Positions 1-7,920 of a DNA stretch of 16,438 bases are shown one piece after another (positions within the stretch are counted from its first letter, which is position 1; each line of letters begins with the position of its first letter). Position numbers and translations under genes: made by a program. The DNA lies in assembly GCA_019120235.1 (NCBI GenBank), contig DWVN01000048.1:1-16438 (forward strand), given 5' to 3'. Below the pieces are notes generated by a model, which was not told the DNA's origin, ran no database searches, and saw only the letters and a list, made by a program, of their open reading frames with translations. The stretch comes from Dwaynesavagella gallinarum. GTDB taxonomy: Bacteria > Bacillota > Clostridia > Clostridiales > Clostridiaceae.

Positions 1-1890
1 ATGATATTTAATCCAGCTGATAAGGCAGAAATATTTGTAAAATTAGCAAATGATACAAATTATCCAGAAGAACCATCTTATATATTAACAACAGATGGTG
101 AGAATAATATTTCAAATACTTTTAGCGATTATGTTCTTGCAGAGTCTATTGGAGTAGAACAAAATATGAAGCTTGTTTATACTGTTGGAGATAAAAAATA
201 TGAAAAAGAACTTACATTTACAAATGCTATAGATCCACTTAAGGCAAAAGTTTTTTCAGTTAATGAAACAAGAGCTTTAATAGAAGTTACAGCTCCTTCA
301 AACTATGAATTTGTTAGTGGTGATGCACTTCTTATTTATGCAAAAGATGAGTTTTCTGATGGAGAGGTAGAGAGTGATGATTTCTTGGTATTTGAAGGTG
401 TTCAGTCAGATACTTTAAGTATAGCTGATGATATGAAGCTTATTGAACTTAGCTATTTACTTCCAGAAGCTAAATATGATGTTGTAGTTGCTCTTGATTT
501 ATTAGACGGAACTGTAGATCCAGTAAAATTAGAGTTTACTACAGAAGCATTACCTATTACAGATATTAAGTTAGAGTCTATAAATTTTGATGGTAGTACA
601 ATTTCTTGGGATTATGGTGACAATGAGATAGACTTTTATAAAGATCAACAGAACGATAACTTTACAGATAAGCTTCTTGTAGGAGTTAAAGAAAGTGATG
701 GTACTCCTATACCAGATGATTTTAACGCTATTAAAGAAATAGCTGTTGAAGAACATTCAGGTGAAGATATAGCAAATGTAAAAGATGCAAAAATAACAGT
801 AGAAGATAAAACAAAGGATTACGAAGTAGCTATTTGTTGTGATATTGGAGGATTATCATATATTAAGAAAACTAAATTATCATTTTTATCAGTTTCAGTT
901 GATGAAAGTTCTATATTAAGTGATGGAGCAAAAGTTACTTGGAAATATCCATCTAATATAACTTTTGGAGATAGTGATAAGACAGAAGTTTTCGTAAGAA
1001 AGAAAGATGAATCTAATTATCCGGAGTCTCCAGCATTTAGTTCTACAGGTTCAGGTACTACTTCTTATGATTTAACAGGTTTAGAAGGAAGTACAGAATA
1101 TATAGTTAAAGTTCAAATTACAAAAGAAGGATTAACAATTGATCCAGTTGAAGCTGAATTTACTACAAAAGGTGCAGCATCTTCTGAGGTGGTAGTTGAT
1201 CAGCCAGAATACGAAATAACAGGAACAGCAGCAGAAATTGCTATACCTAATGCAGAGGAACTTGATATAGATTTAGAGCAACCTATAGGACTTGTGATGG
1301 GTGATGAGGCATTTACAGGATTTAGTATTAAATTTAACGAAAGTGGAACAGCATTTACAATAGAGCCAACAATACCTAAGAAAAAATATGAAAATATAGA
1401 AGTTGAAATACCTTTAAAAGATGGAACAACATTTAAAATGTCTATAAAAGAATTTACAACACAGCCTGCTGATACAGCACAAGATTGGCTAAGTAATGCT
1501 TATTGGTTCGCTTTTGAAAGATTCCCAGATGAAGAAGGATATAATTATTGGTATGCTCACAGAATATTACCTAAAACTTTAAATGGTGAGTATTTCCTCA
1601 AGAATTTATTATTTGCTGAAGATGAATTTACAAATAGAAACTTACAAGATAAAGAGCTTATAGCAGCATTATATCAAATAGTTGTTAATAGAGAATATGA
1701 TGAGGAAGGTTTAAATTTCTGGGTAGGAATTTATAATGAAAATTTACAAAATGCTCAAGGAGATAAGAAGCTAGCTCAAGAAGTTCTTGTTGATAGAATG
1801 GCTCATGAGCCAGAGTTTGGAAAGCTTTGTGAAAGAGTTGGAATATTCTGGAGACAGTCAGACCAAGATGCAGCAGGAGTTCCTTCTTAA
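1..1890 (+). CDS. Surface/secreted protein with fibronectin-III-like repeats and C-terminal DUF4214 domain (5'-partial)
   Basis: The reading frame is open from the first base and no ribosome binding site can be seen, so the visible ATG is almost certainly internal. Supporting this, residues 1-40 align with residues 319-360 (DKAEIFVKLANDTNYPEEP against DKTEVFVRKKDESNYPESP), so the window starts in mid-domain. The visible part has about five beta-rich repeats of roughly 90-120 residues (about 1-76, 77-183, 184-296, 297-391, 392-489), several ending in a strand such as EFTT, like fibronectin-III or other Ig-like modules. Residues about 493-612 hold two DUF4214-type units with the shared pattern R-x-x-D-E-E-G-x-N-(Y/F)-W (507-517 and 564-574). 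The protein is acidic and poor in cysteine. DUF4214 is found in bacterial extracellular and S-layer-like proteins, and its exact role is unclear. Ligand binding or adhesion is inference. Its base composition looks less AT-rich than that of most neighbours. Confidence 0.82.
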   Translation: MIFNPADKAEIFVKLANDTNYPEEPSYILTTDGENNISNTFSDYVLAESIGVEQNMKLVYTVGDKKYEKELTFTNAIDPLKAKVFSVNETRALIEVTAPSNYEFVSGDALLIYAKDEFSDGEVESDDFLVFEGVQSDTLSIADDMKLIELSYLLPEAKYDVVVALDLLDGTVDPVKLEFTTEALPITDIKLESINFDGSTISWDYGDNEIDFYKDQQNDNFTDKLLVGVKESDGTPIPDDFNAIKEIAVEEHSGEDIANVKDAKITVEDKTKDYEVAICCDIGGLSYIKKTKLSFLSVSVDESSILSDGAKVTWKYPSNITFGDSDKTEVFVRKKDESNYPESPAFSSTGSGTTSYDLTGLEGSTEYIVKVQITKEGLTIDPVEAEFTTKGAASSEVVVDQPEYEITGTAAEIAIPNAEELDIDLEQPIGLVMGDEAFTGFSIKFNESGTAFTIEPTIPKKKYENIEVEIPLKDGTTFKMSIKEFTTQPADTAQDWLSNAYWFAFERFPDEEGYNYWYAHRILPKTLNGEYFLKNLLFAEDEFTNRNLQDKELIAALYQIVVNREYDEEGLNFWVGIYNENLQNAQGDKKLAQEVLVDRMAHEPEFGKLCERVGIFWRQSDQDAAGVPS

Positions 1891-1904
1891 AAATTAATTT
1901 TAAG

Positions 1905-1940
1905 TTAAGTGGTAAATCTATTTTACCACTTAATTTTTTT
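1905..1940 (+). terminator. Intrinsic terminator after the DUF4214 gene
   Basis: A perfect 12-bp stem (TTAAGTGGTAAA at 1905-1916 with TTTACCACTTAA at 1922-1933) has a 5-base loop and is followed by seven T residues. It starts 15 bases after the stop codon. Confidence 0.9.
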
Positions 1941-1987
1941 ATGTTAATATTGTTTATTGTAAAATTTAAATTTTGGGAGAAACTTTT

Positions 1988-2509
1988 ATGAAAGGTAAAA
2001 TTATACTTAATTTAGCTATGAGTATTGATGGGTATATTGCTGATGTAAATGGAAATTATGATTGGATTAAGGGCGATGGAAATACAAATTTAGATACTTT
2101 TGAAAAATGGGATTTTGATTTATTTCTGAAAGATATTGATATTATTTTAATGGGAAAAAATTGTTATGATGAAGGTTTTCATAAAGAGTTTGAAAATAAA
2201 CAGGTTTTTGTTGCGACTAGTAAAAAATTAAAAAATTATGATAATATAAATTTTATAAATGAGAATATTGAATCTATTTTAATTGATGAAAAAAATAAAG
2301 GTAAAAATATTTATTTATTTGGTGGAGGAGTTACAGTTGCTCCTTTTATAGGAAAAAATTTAATAGATGAGTATATTATAGGAATAATACCAATAATTTT
2401 GGGAGACGGGAAAAAACTTTTTGTATTACAAAATAATTTGGTACAATTAAAATTAACTAAATATTTAGTTAATGAGGGAGTAGTTATTTTAAATTATGTT
2501 AGAAGATAA
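1988..2509 (+). CDS. Dihydrofolate reductase-like (RibD C-terminal domain) family reductase
   Basis: This 173-residue protein has the layout of stand-alone RibD-C/DHFR-fold reductases such as B. subtilis YyaP/YwjB. Motifs in order are LNLAMSIDGYIAD near the N-terminus (nucleotide and substrate binding strand), ILMGKNCYDEGF in the middle, LFGGGVTVAPFI (the glycine-rich NADPH-binding turn) and PIILGDGKKLF near the C-terminus. The family reduces pterin- or pyrimidine-like substrates with NADPH. The true substrate of this member is unknown, and many such proteins have no assigned role. An in-frame TTG at 1973 extends the frame by five codons, but GGGAGA at 1975-1980 is well spaced for the ATG at 1988, so that start is preferred. 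It appears monocistronic, with a terminator on each side. Confidence 0.85.
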   Translation: MKGKIILNLAMSIDGYIADVNGNYDWIKGDGNTNLDTFEKWDFDLFLKDIDIILMGKNCYDEGFHKEFENKQVFVATSKKLKNYDNINFINENIESILIDEKNKGKNIYLFGGGVTVAPFIGKNLIDEYIIGIIPIILGDGKKLFVLQNNLVQLKLTKYLVNEGVVILNYVRR

Positions 2510-2535
2510 GTAGTTTTACTTATCTTTTATTTTTA
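2503..2535 (+). terminator. Intrinsic terminator overlapping the stop codon of the RibD-C-like gene
   Basis: The stem AAGATAAGTA (2503-2512) pairs perfectly with TACTTATCTT (2517-2526) across a 4-base loop and is followed by a T-rich tract. The 5' arm contains the TAA stop at 2507-2509. Confidence 0.85.
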
Positions 2536-2689
2536 TGCATTTTAAAAACGATTACATTAAAAAATTATACAAAATTGTGAATTATATCTTTTAATATTTA
2601 ACATAAGGTTATAAAATTATTCTTAGTGTGAAGTTTAAAGTATTATTTAGAGTTGTAGATTTTAGATTATACGGGAAAATTATTTTAAC

Positions 2690-2695
2690 TATAAT
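2690..2695 (+). promoter_or_regulatory. Possible -10 box for the permease gene
   Basis: A perfect TATAAT lies 32 bases upstream of the permease start and 16 bases before its ribosome binding site. No convincing -35 is present at 16-18 bases upstream. In DNA this AT-rich a TATAAT arises easily by chance, so this is only a candidate. The rest of the 190-base gap after the preceding terminator shows nothing recognisable. Confidence 0.35.
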
Positions 2696-2727
2696 AAAAT
2701 TAAAATTTTAAAAGGAGAATATTAAAC

Positions 2728-4179
2728 ATGATAGAAAATAGAAGAAAGATAACTTCCTTGTCATTACTTTTAATGACTTTTTCAGCGGTGTTTTCTTTCC
2801 CTAATATAATTAATAATAGTATACAAATTGGACTTAGAACAATACCTGCATTTTTATTTGGTTCTATATTTTACTTTTTGCCTTTTGCTCTTATGGTTGG
2901 GGAATTTGCATCAGCGAATTCTGAAAGTGAATCTGGAATACATAGTTGGATTAGAAATTCTTTGGGAGAAAAGTGGGCATTTTTAGGAGCGTGGTCTTAT
3001 TTTTTTGTTAATATGCTCTTTTCAATATCATTAGTTCCCAGTACTTTAATTTATACATCTTATACTTTTTTTGGAGGAAATGTATTTGGAGGAAATAAAG
3101 GAACTTTAGTTATATCAATTTTAAGTGTTATTGTTTTTTGGATAATAACTTATATTGGCATGAAAGGTATAAGTTGGATGTCAAAGGTTACAAATGTTGC
3201 TGGTGTTGCAAAGATATTTATGGGAATAGTTTTTATAATCTTAGCTTTTGTAATTGTATATGGTTTTAAAAATCTTCCGGCACAAGAGTTTACTTATAAA
3301 AATATAACTCCAAATGTTAATTGGACTTTTTTTATGACTATGGCATGGATACTTCAAGCTTTTGCTGGAAATGAAAGTATTGGAGTTTATGTGTCTAATG
3401 TTAAGGGAGGAAATAGGGTTTTTATAAAAACCATGATAATTTCAACTATTGTAATTGGGGGGCTTTATGTTCTAGGATGTATTGCTGTAGGATTTATAGT
3501 ACCAGATGAGGTACTTCATAATAATTTTTCAAATGGTATATTTGATGTGTTTTCAATTTTAGGTGGTCATTTTGGGTTAAGTAAAAATGTAATAACTAGA
3601 ATAGTTGGGCTTATTTTGATGTTATCAAATTTAGGCTCTCTTGTTATTTGGTCATCAATTCCTGTTAAAGTTTTATTTTCTGAAATTCCTGAAGGAATTT
3701 TTGGAAAATGGATTACTAAAACAAATAAAGAGGGAAATCCTAAGAATGCATTAATTGTACAGGCTACTGTTGCTACAATATTTTTGTTGATTCCTGCTTT
3801 GGGAATAGGATCATTAGATAATTTTTTAGAAACTCTTATAAATATGACAGCATCAACTACATTAATACCCACACTTTTTTTAATTATAGCTTATATTGTT
3901 TTAAGATATAAAAAAGATAATATGAAAAGAAGTTTTAAGATGGGAAGTAGAAAGTTTGGAATATTTGTAGGAGTAGTAATGCTTTTATTATTTTTGTTTG
4001 TATTTTTTATGTCAACAGTTCCAGATCCAGTTTTAATTCTTCAAGCATTAAATGGAACACTTCCAGAAGGTGAAGGAAATCCGATTTTAATATTTTTATA
4101 TAATGTTTCAGGACTTGTTATATTTTTAGGTTTTGCTCTTGTTTGTTGGAATAAACATGTGAGGAAACTTTCAAATTAA
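2728..4179 (+). CDS. APC-superfamily amino-acid permease, YjeM-like
   Basis: A 483-residue integral membrane protein with about 12 hydrophobic segments, the usual length for APC transporters. The first helix region (LLMTFSAVFSFPNI) and the following FYFLPFALMVGEF segment, with SESGIHSWI after it, match the pattern of the YjeM/GadC branch, as does RIVGLILMLSNLGS in the second half followed by the loop NKEGNPKNALIVQ. Members carry amino acids or exchange them for related amines. The substrate cannot be read from sequence, and glutamate/GABA exchange is not shown because no decarboxylase gene is adjacent. The ATG at 2728 follows a good AAGGAGA (2712-2718). It appears to be a single-gene unit, and no clear T-tailed terminator follows. 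Confidence 0.88.
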   Translation: MIENRRKITSLSLLLMTFSAVFSFPNIINNSIQIGLRTIPAFLFGSIFYFLPFALMVGEFASANSESESGIHSWIRNSLGEKWAFLGAWSYFFVNMLFSISLVPSTLIYTSYTFFGGNVFGGNKGTLVISILSVIVFWIITYIGMKGISWMSKVTNVAGVAKIFMGIVFIILAFVIVYGFKNLPAQEFTYKNITPNVNWTFFMTMAWILQAFAGNESIGVYVSNVKGGNRVFIKTMIISTIVIGGLYVLGCIAVGFIVPDEVLHNNFSNGIFDVFSILGGHFGLSKNVITRIVGLILMLSNLGSLVIWSSIPVKVLFSEIPEGIFGKWITKTNKEGNPKNALIVQATVATIFLLIPALGIGSLDNFLETLINMTASTTLIPTLFLIIAYIVLRYKKDNMKRSFKMGSRKFGIFVGVVMLLLFLFVFFMSTVPDPVLILQALNGTLPEGEGNPILIFLYNVSGLVIFLGFALVCWNKHVRKLSN

Positions 4180-4256
4180 AGAGCATTTTAAAAGTGAAAT
4201 TTGGGAACACTTTATAAAAAAAGGATAACCAAAAATTTTATGAAAATTTTAATTAA

Positions 4257-4262
4257 TATAAT
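4257..4262 (+). promoter_or_regulatory. Possible -10 box for the GNAT gene
   Basis: TATAAT lies 17 bases before the AAGGAG ribosome binding site of the acetyltransferase gene. No good -35 partner is seen, so it could be chance in AT-rich DNA. Just upstream, AAAGTG/CACTTT (4191-4196 and 4208-4213) is a short inverted repeat without a T-tract, too weak to call a terminator. Confidence 0.3.
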
Positions 4263-4295
4263 GAAGAAATGATTTAATAAGGAGTAAGTAAAAAG

Positions 4296-4790
4296 GTGTT
4301 AAGAAGAGCTGCTATTCAAGATTTAGATAAGATAATGTATATTGTAGATGAAGTTAAAGAAGAAATGAAACAAGATGGTAGTGATCAGTTTGATGATACT
4401 TATCCAACAGAAGAGCATTTTCGTGAGGATATAGAAAATGGACACTTGTACATAAGAAGTATTGGAACTAATATAGCAGGGATTATTTGTATAAATAATA
4501 AGGAAATTTCAAATTCATCTCATTTAAATTGGAGTAAGTGCACTCCTTGCACAGCATTTTATAGATTAATTGTAAATAAATTATATAGGAGAAGTGGAAT
4601 TGGAAAAGAGCTTGTGCTTCTTGCAGAAGATATTTCAAGAAGACATAGACTTAATTATGTAAAAGCCGCTACATATGAACTTAACAAATCTATGATTTCT
4701 TTATTTGAAAAACTTAATTATAGGTTTGTTGGTAAAATTAATGTTGAAACAAGAAAGTATCCATTTTATTGTTATGAAAAACTTTTGTAA
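4296..4790 (+). CDS. GNAT-family N-acetyltransferase
   Basis: A 164-residue protein with the classic GNAT order: an N-terminal LRRAAIQDLDKIMYIVDEV segment, a central beta strand (YRLIVNKLYRR) leading into the acetyl-CoA pyrophosphate loop YRRSGIGKEL (97-106, the R/Q-x-x-G-x-G motif A), and a late ELNKSMISLFEKLNYRFVG segment (motif B, where the acetylated side usually packs). It transfers acetyl from acetyl-CoA to an amine. The acceptor is unknown. The start is GTG at 4296, chosen because AAGGAG (4279-4284) sits 11 bases upstream and the RRA..Q motif that begins GNAT proteins follows at once. An unusual CTPC pair (C82, C85) lies just before the motif-A strand. It is followed closely by a strong terminator and is probably transcribed alone. 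Confidence 0.88.
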   Translation: MLRRAAIQDLDKIMYIVDEVKEEMKQDGSDQFDDTYPTEEHFREDIENGHLYIRSIGTNIAGIICINNKEISNSSHLNWSKCTPCTAFYRLIVNKLYRRSGIGKELVLLAEDISRRHRLNYVKAATYELNKSMISLFEKLNYRFVGKINVETRKYPFYCYEKLL

Positions 4791-4821
4791 ATCCTATTGA
4801 ATTTTTTCAATAGGGTTTTTT
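4789..4821 (+). terminator. Intrinsic terminator after the GNAT gene
   Basis: A 13-bp stem (4789-4801 with 4806-4818, including one G-T wobble) encloses a TTTT loop and runs into a T-tract. The 5' arm begins in the stop codon region. Confidence 0.88.
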
Positions 4822-4858
4822 ATTATGATAAAATATATTTAATTAAAGGAGGGAGATT

Positions 4859-5599
4859 ATGATTTTAGGAATTATTCTACTAGTATTAATTTTGATTTTA
4901 ATTTTTAGAGACATTGTAGTTAAATTAATTAAAGGGAAAAAATTGAGTTTTTTAAGGGCTAAAAAAATTATAACTAAAGAATATAAAATATATGATGTTA
5001 CAAATAAGAAATTAGTTATAGATGTGCTTGATACAGATGTGAAAATATTATTTGATAAACATATAAATGAGATAAATATTAAAACCATGTATTTAATTGA
5101 GGAATTTTCTTATGATGTAAGTTATGATAGGGAAAATATAAGTATTGAGAGAAATGATAGAGAAAATTATAAAAAGTTAGGAAATAGTGGAAGAATTTTA
5201 ATAAAAATCCCTGAGAAAAGTATAATAAATGATTTGAATATTTTAATTACAAATGGAGATGTTGAAATTTATGATACGAATATTAACAATATGGTAATTA
5301 AAGGTGATAATGGAGTAGTTAAAATTGATTCTTTAAATGCAAAAAATATTAATATATTTAAATCCCATGGAGAAGTTAATTTAAGTCATGTAAATTTAAA
5401 TACTTTGAAATTGGATATTAAAGATGGTAATGGGGATTTTGTTGATGTTTATGGAGAAAATATAAATGTAAAAGTAGTAAATGGAGATTTTGTATTTGCA
5501 AATGTTTGTGAGGAAGATTATAAAATTGACTTTTTAAAAGTAAATACATTAAATGGTAAACAAAAGCTAAATGTAAATGCTAATGTTTTGTGTGAATAA
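4859..5599 (+). CDS. Membrane-anchored DUF4097-like beta-repeat protein
   Basis: A 246-residue protein with an N-terminal hydrophobic helix (about residues 2-17) followed by basic residues, then a long beta-rich region. From about residue 110 short strands recur with turns such as NGDVEIYDTNINNMVIKGDNG, followed by VKIDSLNAKNINIFKSHGE and later DGNGDFVDVYGENI and VNGDFVFANV. This ladder of short strands with repeated NGD/DGNGD turns is typical of DUF4097 ('putative adhesin') proteins, which fold as beta-helix-like solenoids and in Firmicutes are often cell-envelope linked. No enzyme motif is visible. The start is fixed by an excellent AAAGGAGGG (4846-4854) in front of the ATG. It ends 80 bases before the quinone reductase gene with no terminator seen between, so co-transcription is possible. 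Its role is unknown. Confidence 0.68.
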   Translation: MILGIILLVLILILIFRDIVVKLIKGKKLSFLRAKKIITKEYKIYDVTNKKLVIDVLDTDVKILFDKHINEINIKTMYLIEEFSYDVSYDRENISIERNDRENYKKLGNSGRILIKIPEKSIINDLNILITNGDVEIYDTNINNMVIKGDNGVVKIDSLNAKNINIFKSHGEVNLSHVNLNTLKLDIKDGNGDFVDVYGENINVKVVNGDFVFANVCEEDYKIDFLKVNTLNGKQKLNVNANVLCE

Positions 5600-5679
5600 A
5601 TAAAATTTAAAATTTATCTAGTAAATGTAAAAATAAAGGTTTAAAATTAAATTATAAAGTATATAAAGGGGGTATTTTT

Positions 5680-6219
5680 ATGAAAATATTAGTGGTTTTA
5701 GCGCATCCACATATAGATAATTCTAGAATAAATAGGACTTGGAAAGAAAGATTACTTAAAGAAGATAATGTTACAGTAGTAGATTTATATGAGCTTTATA
5801 GCGATAAAGAGGTTGATGTTGAATTAGAACAAAAGAAATTAGTAGAGCATGATAGAATAGTTTTTCAATTTCCAATTCATTGGTATACTAGTCCAATACT
5901 TCTTAAAAAATATATAGATTCAATTTTAGCTTATGGTTTTGCATTTGGTGAAGGTGGAGACAAATTAGAAAATAAAGAGTTTTTACTTGCAGTTTCAACA
6001 GGTGGAGAAGAAGAAACATATAGAGCTGGTGGATACAATAATTACACAATGAGTGAAATTTTAAGACCATTTCAAGCCATATCAAACTTTGTTAGAATGA
6101 AATTTCTTCCAACTTTTGTTCTTCACGGAGCTGTTGGTAAAAGTGATGAACAAATAAAAGAAAGTGCTGAACAGTATGTAAAGCACGTTAATAGAGATTT
6201 TTCAAATAAAAAATATTAA
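5680..6219 (+). CDS. Flavodoxin-fold NAD(P)H:quinone oxidoreductase
   Basis: A 179-residue protein of the flavodoxin-like (PF02525) family, of the KefF/YwrO type by length. The N-terminal strand and loop MKILVVLAHPHIDNSRINRT binds the FMN phosphate. QFPIHWYTSPILLKKYID (about 67-84) is the family hallmark that packs on the flavin, and STGGEEETYRAGGYNNY (about 107-123) forms the active-site loop. Such enzymes carry out two-electron reduction of quinones or other electrophiles with NAD(P)H in the cytoplasm. The exact substrate is unknown. The ribosome binding site AAAGGGGG (5665-5672) precedes the ATG. It ends 17 bases before the first aldo/keto reductase gene, so the three reductase genes likely form one operon aimed at carbonyl or quinone detoxification (inference). 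Confidence 0.9.
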   Translation: MKILVVLAHPHIDNSRINRTWKERLLKEDNVTVVDLYELYSDKEVDVELEQKKLVEHDRIVFQFPIHWYTSPILLKKYIDSILAYGFAFGEGGDKLENKEFLLAVSTGGEEETYRAGGYNNYTMSEILRPFQAISNFVRMKFLPTFVLHGAVGKSDEQIKESAEQYVKHVNRDFSNKKY

Positions 6220-6236
6220 GATAATGGAGAAAAATT

Positions 6237-7055
6237 ATGAAAGATAAAGTAATAAAGCTTAGTAATGGTGTTGATATACCTGTTTTAGGTTTTGGAACTT
6301 ATAAAATGGAGAATGGAAAAGAAGCTTTTGAAAGTATTTCTTATGCTTTAGAAGTTGGATATCGTCATATTGATACTGCTAAAATATATGAAAATGAAGA
6401 AACTGTTGGGGAAGCTATTAATAAAAGCGGTATTAATAGAGAAGAAATATTTTTAACAACTAAGGTATGGAATACTGATAGAGGATATGATAATACTTTA
6501 AAAGCATTTGAAACATCACTTAAAAAACTTAATACAGATTATATAGATTTGTATTTAATTCATTGGCCTAAAGACTTAAATGTAGAAACATGGAGAGCTT
6601 TAGAGAGGCTTTATAAAGAAAATAAAGTTCGGGCGATAGGAGTTAGTAATTTTAAAGAGCATCATTTAGAGGAAATATTTAAAAATTGTGAAATTACTCC
6701 TATGATAAATCAAGTGGAGTTTCATCCAGAACTTACTCAACCGGAACTTCGTGAATTTTGTAAATCAAAAAATATAGTTCTTGAAGCTTGGTCTCCACTT
6801 ATGAGAGGAAAAATATTTTCTATAGATTTATTAAGAGAGTTAAGTGAAATTTACAATAAAACTATTCCTCAAATAGTTTTAAGGTGGAATATACAACTTG
6901 GAGTTGTAACAATTCCAAAGTCAGTAACTAAAGAGAGAATTAGAGAAAATTTTGATGTGTTTGATTTTGAACTATCAAAAGAACATATGGAAAAAATTAA
7001 TTCTTTAAATAAAAATTTGAGAACTAGTCATGATCCGGATAATATAGATTTTTAG
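6237..7055 (+). CDS. Aldo/keto reductase, full-length tandem copy 1
   Basis: A 272-residue NADPH-dependent aldo/keto reductase, close in layout to the 2,5-diketo-gluconate reductase/YvgN group (AKR5-like). It folds as a (beta/alpha)8 barrel and reduces aldehydes or ketones to alcohols. The catalytic tetrad is all visible: Asp46 and Tyr51 in HIDTAKIY, Lys76 in TTKVW and His109 in LIHWP. IPKSV and the following ERIRENF form the usual cofactor phosphate-binding segment, and the C-terminus has the expected R-T-S-H-D-P-D tail that closes the active site. It is preceded by TGGAGA (6225-6230) only 17 bases after the quinone reductase gene. The physiological substrate is unknown. The neighbouring second copy is about 88% identical by residue count. 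Confidence 0.93.
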   Translation: MKDKVIKLSNGVDIPVLGFGTYKMENGKEAFESISYALEVGYRHIDTAKIYENEETVGEAINKSGINREEIFLTTKVWNTDRGYDNTLKAFETSLKKLNTDYIDLYLIHWPKDLNVETWRALERLYKENKVRAIGVSNFKEHHLEEIFKNCEITPMINQVEFHPELTQPELREFCKSKNIVLEAWSPLMRGKIFSIDLLRELSEIYNKTIPQIVLRWNIQLGVVTIPKSVTKERIRENFDVFDFELSKEHMEKINSLNKNLRTSHDPDNIDF

Positions 7056-7090
7056 TTTAAAATAACATATTAGTAAGGCAGGGTTTAAAT

Positions 7091-7873
7091 ATGTTAGGTA
7101 GAGTAGTAAAGCTTAGTAATGGTGTTGATGTACCTATTTTAGGATTTGGAACTGCTAGAATTGAAAATGGTTCTCATACATTTGAAAGTGTTTCATATGC
7201 TTTAGAAGTTGGATACCGTCATGTTGATACTGCTAAATTGTATAAAAATGAAGAAAGTGTTGGGGAAGCTATTAATAAAAGTGGTATTAATAGAGAAGAG
7301 ATATTTTTAACAACTAAGGTGTGGGATTCTGATAGAGGATATGACAATACTTTAAAAGCATTTGAAACATCACTTAAAAAACTTAATACAGATTATATAG
7401 ATTTGTATTTAATTCATTGGCCTAATGATTTAAATGTAGAAACTTGGAAAGCTTTAGAGAGGATTTATAAAGAAAAGAAAGTTCGTGCAATAGGAGTTAG
7501 TAATTTTAAAGAACATCATTTAGAAGAAATATTTAAAAATTGTGAAATTACTCCTATGATAAATCAAGTTGAATTTCACCCAGAACTTACTCAACCAGAA
7601 CTTTATGAATTTTGTAATTCAAGAAATATAGTTCTTGAAGCTTGGTCTCCACTTATGAAAGGTAAAATATTTTTTATAGATTTATTAAAAGAATTAAGTG
7701 AGATTTATAACAAAACTATTCCTCAAATAGTTTTAAGGTGGAATATACAACTTGGAGTTGTAACAATTCCAAAGTCAGTAACTAAGGAGAGAATTAGAGA
7801 AAATTTTAATGTATTTGATTTTGAATTGTCAAAAGAGCATATGGAAAAGATTAGTTCTTTAAATAAAATTTGA
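7091..7873 (+). CDS. Aldo/keto reductase, tandem copy 2 with shortened C-terminus
   Basis: A 260-residue paralogue of the preceding gene, with the same intact tetrad (Asp46, Tyr51, Lys76, His109) and the same IPKSV cofactor segment. About 31 of 259 aligned residues differ. Seventeen of these lie in the first 56 residues, including the substrate-side loop 22-30, whereas residues 81-111 and 130-175 are identical. It stops at SLNKI. Copy 1 reads TTTAAATAAAAATTTGAG at the same place and copy 2 reads TTTAAATAAAATTTGAG, so one A is missing and the frame meets a TGA at once, removing the last 12 residues of copy 1. With the A restored the tail would read NLSVGF and then stop, still lacking the RTSHDPDNID tail. 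The ribosome binding site is weak (AAGGCAGGG, 7075-7083). It is probably still an active reductase with changed specificity (inference). Confidence 0.9.
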   Translation: MLGRVVKLSNGVDVPILGFGTARIENGSHTFESVSYALEVGYRHVDTAKLYKNEESVGEAINKSGINREEIFLTTKVWDSDRGYDNTLKAFETSLKKLNTDYIDLYLIHWPNDLNVETWKALERIYKEKKVRAIGVSNFKEHHLEEIFKNCEITPMINQVEFHPELTQPELYEFCNSRNIVLEAWSPLMKGKIFFIDLLKELSEIYNKTIPQIVLRWNIQLGVVTIPKSVTKERIRENFNVFDFELSKEHMEKISSLNKI

Positions 7874-7890
7874 GTGTTGGTTTTTAAATT

Positions 7891-7920
7891 TTAAAGTAGC
7901 TTTAAGCTACTTTTTTTATT
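7891..7920 (+). terminator. Intrinsic terminator of the reductase operon
   Basis: The stem AAAGTAGC (7893-7900) pairs perfectly with GCTACTTT (7906-7913) across a TTTAA loop, in front of a run of T residues. It separates the reductases from the mannitol control region. Confidence 0.9.

Noticed and set aside
571..756. Minus-strand open frame inside the DUF4214 gene; similar antisense frames at 3567-3872, 4843-5088, 5903-6085, 12961-13161 and 13946-14197
   Set aside because: All lie opposite well-supported genes, lack clear ribosome binding sites, and encode low-complexity or hydrophobic peptides without recognisable motifs.
1973..1987. TTG start five codons upstream for the RibD-C-like reductase
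   Set aside because: It would place the GGGAGA ribosome binding site inside the gene; that site is well spaced for the ATG at 1988, where the conserved N-terminus begins.
2728..4790. Glutamate-dependent acid resistance pair (GABA antiporter)
   Set aside because: The permease is closer to the YjeM pattern and no decarboxylase gene lies nearby, so the substrate cannot be claimed.
7091..7873. Second aldo/keto reductase as a pseudogene
   Set aside because: Only the last dozen residues are affected. The catalytic tetrad and the cofactor segment are intact, and most substitutions elsewhere are conservative.
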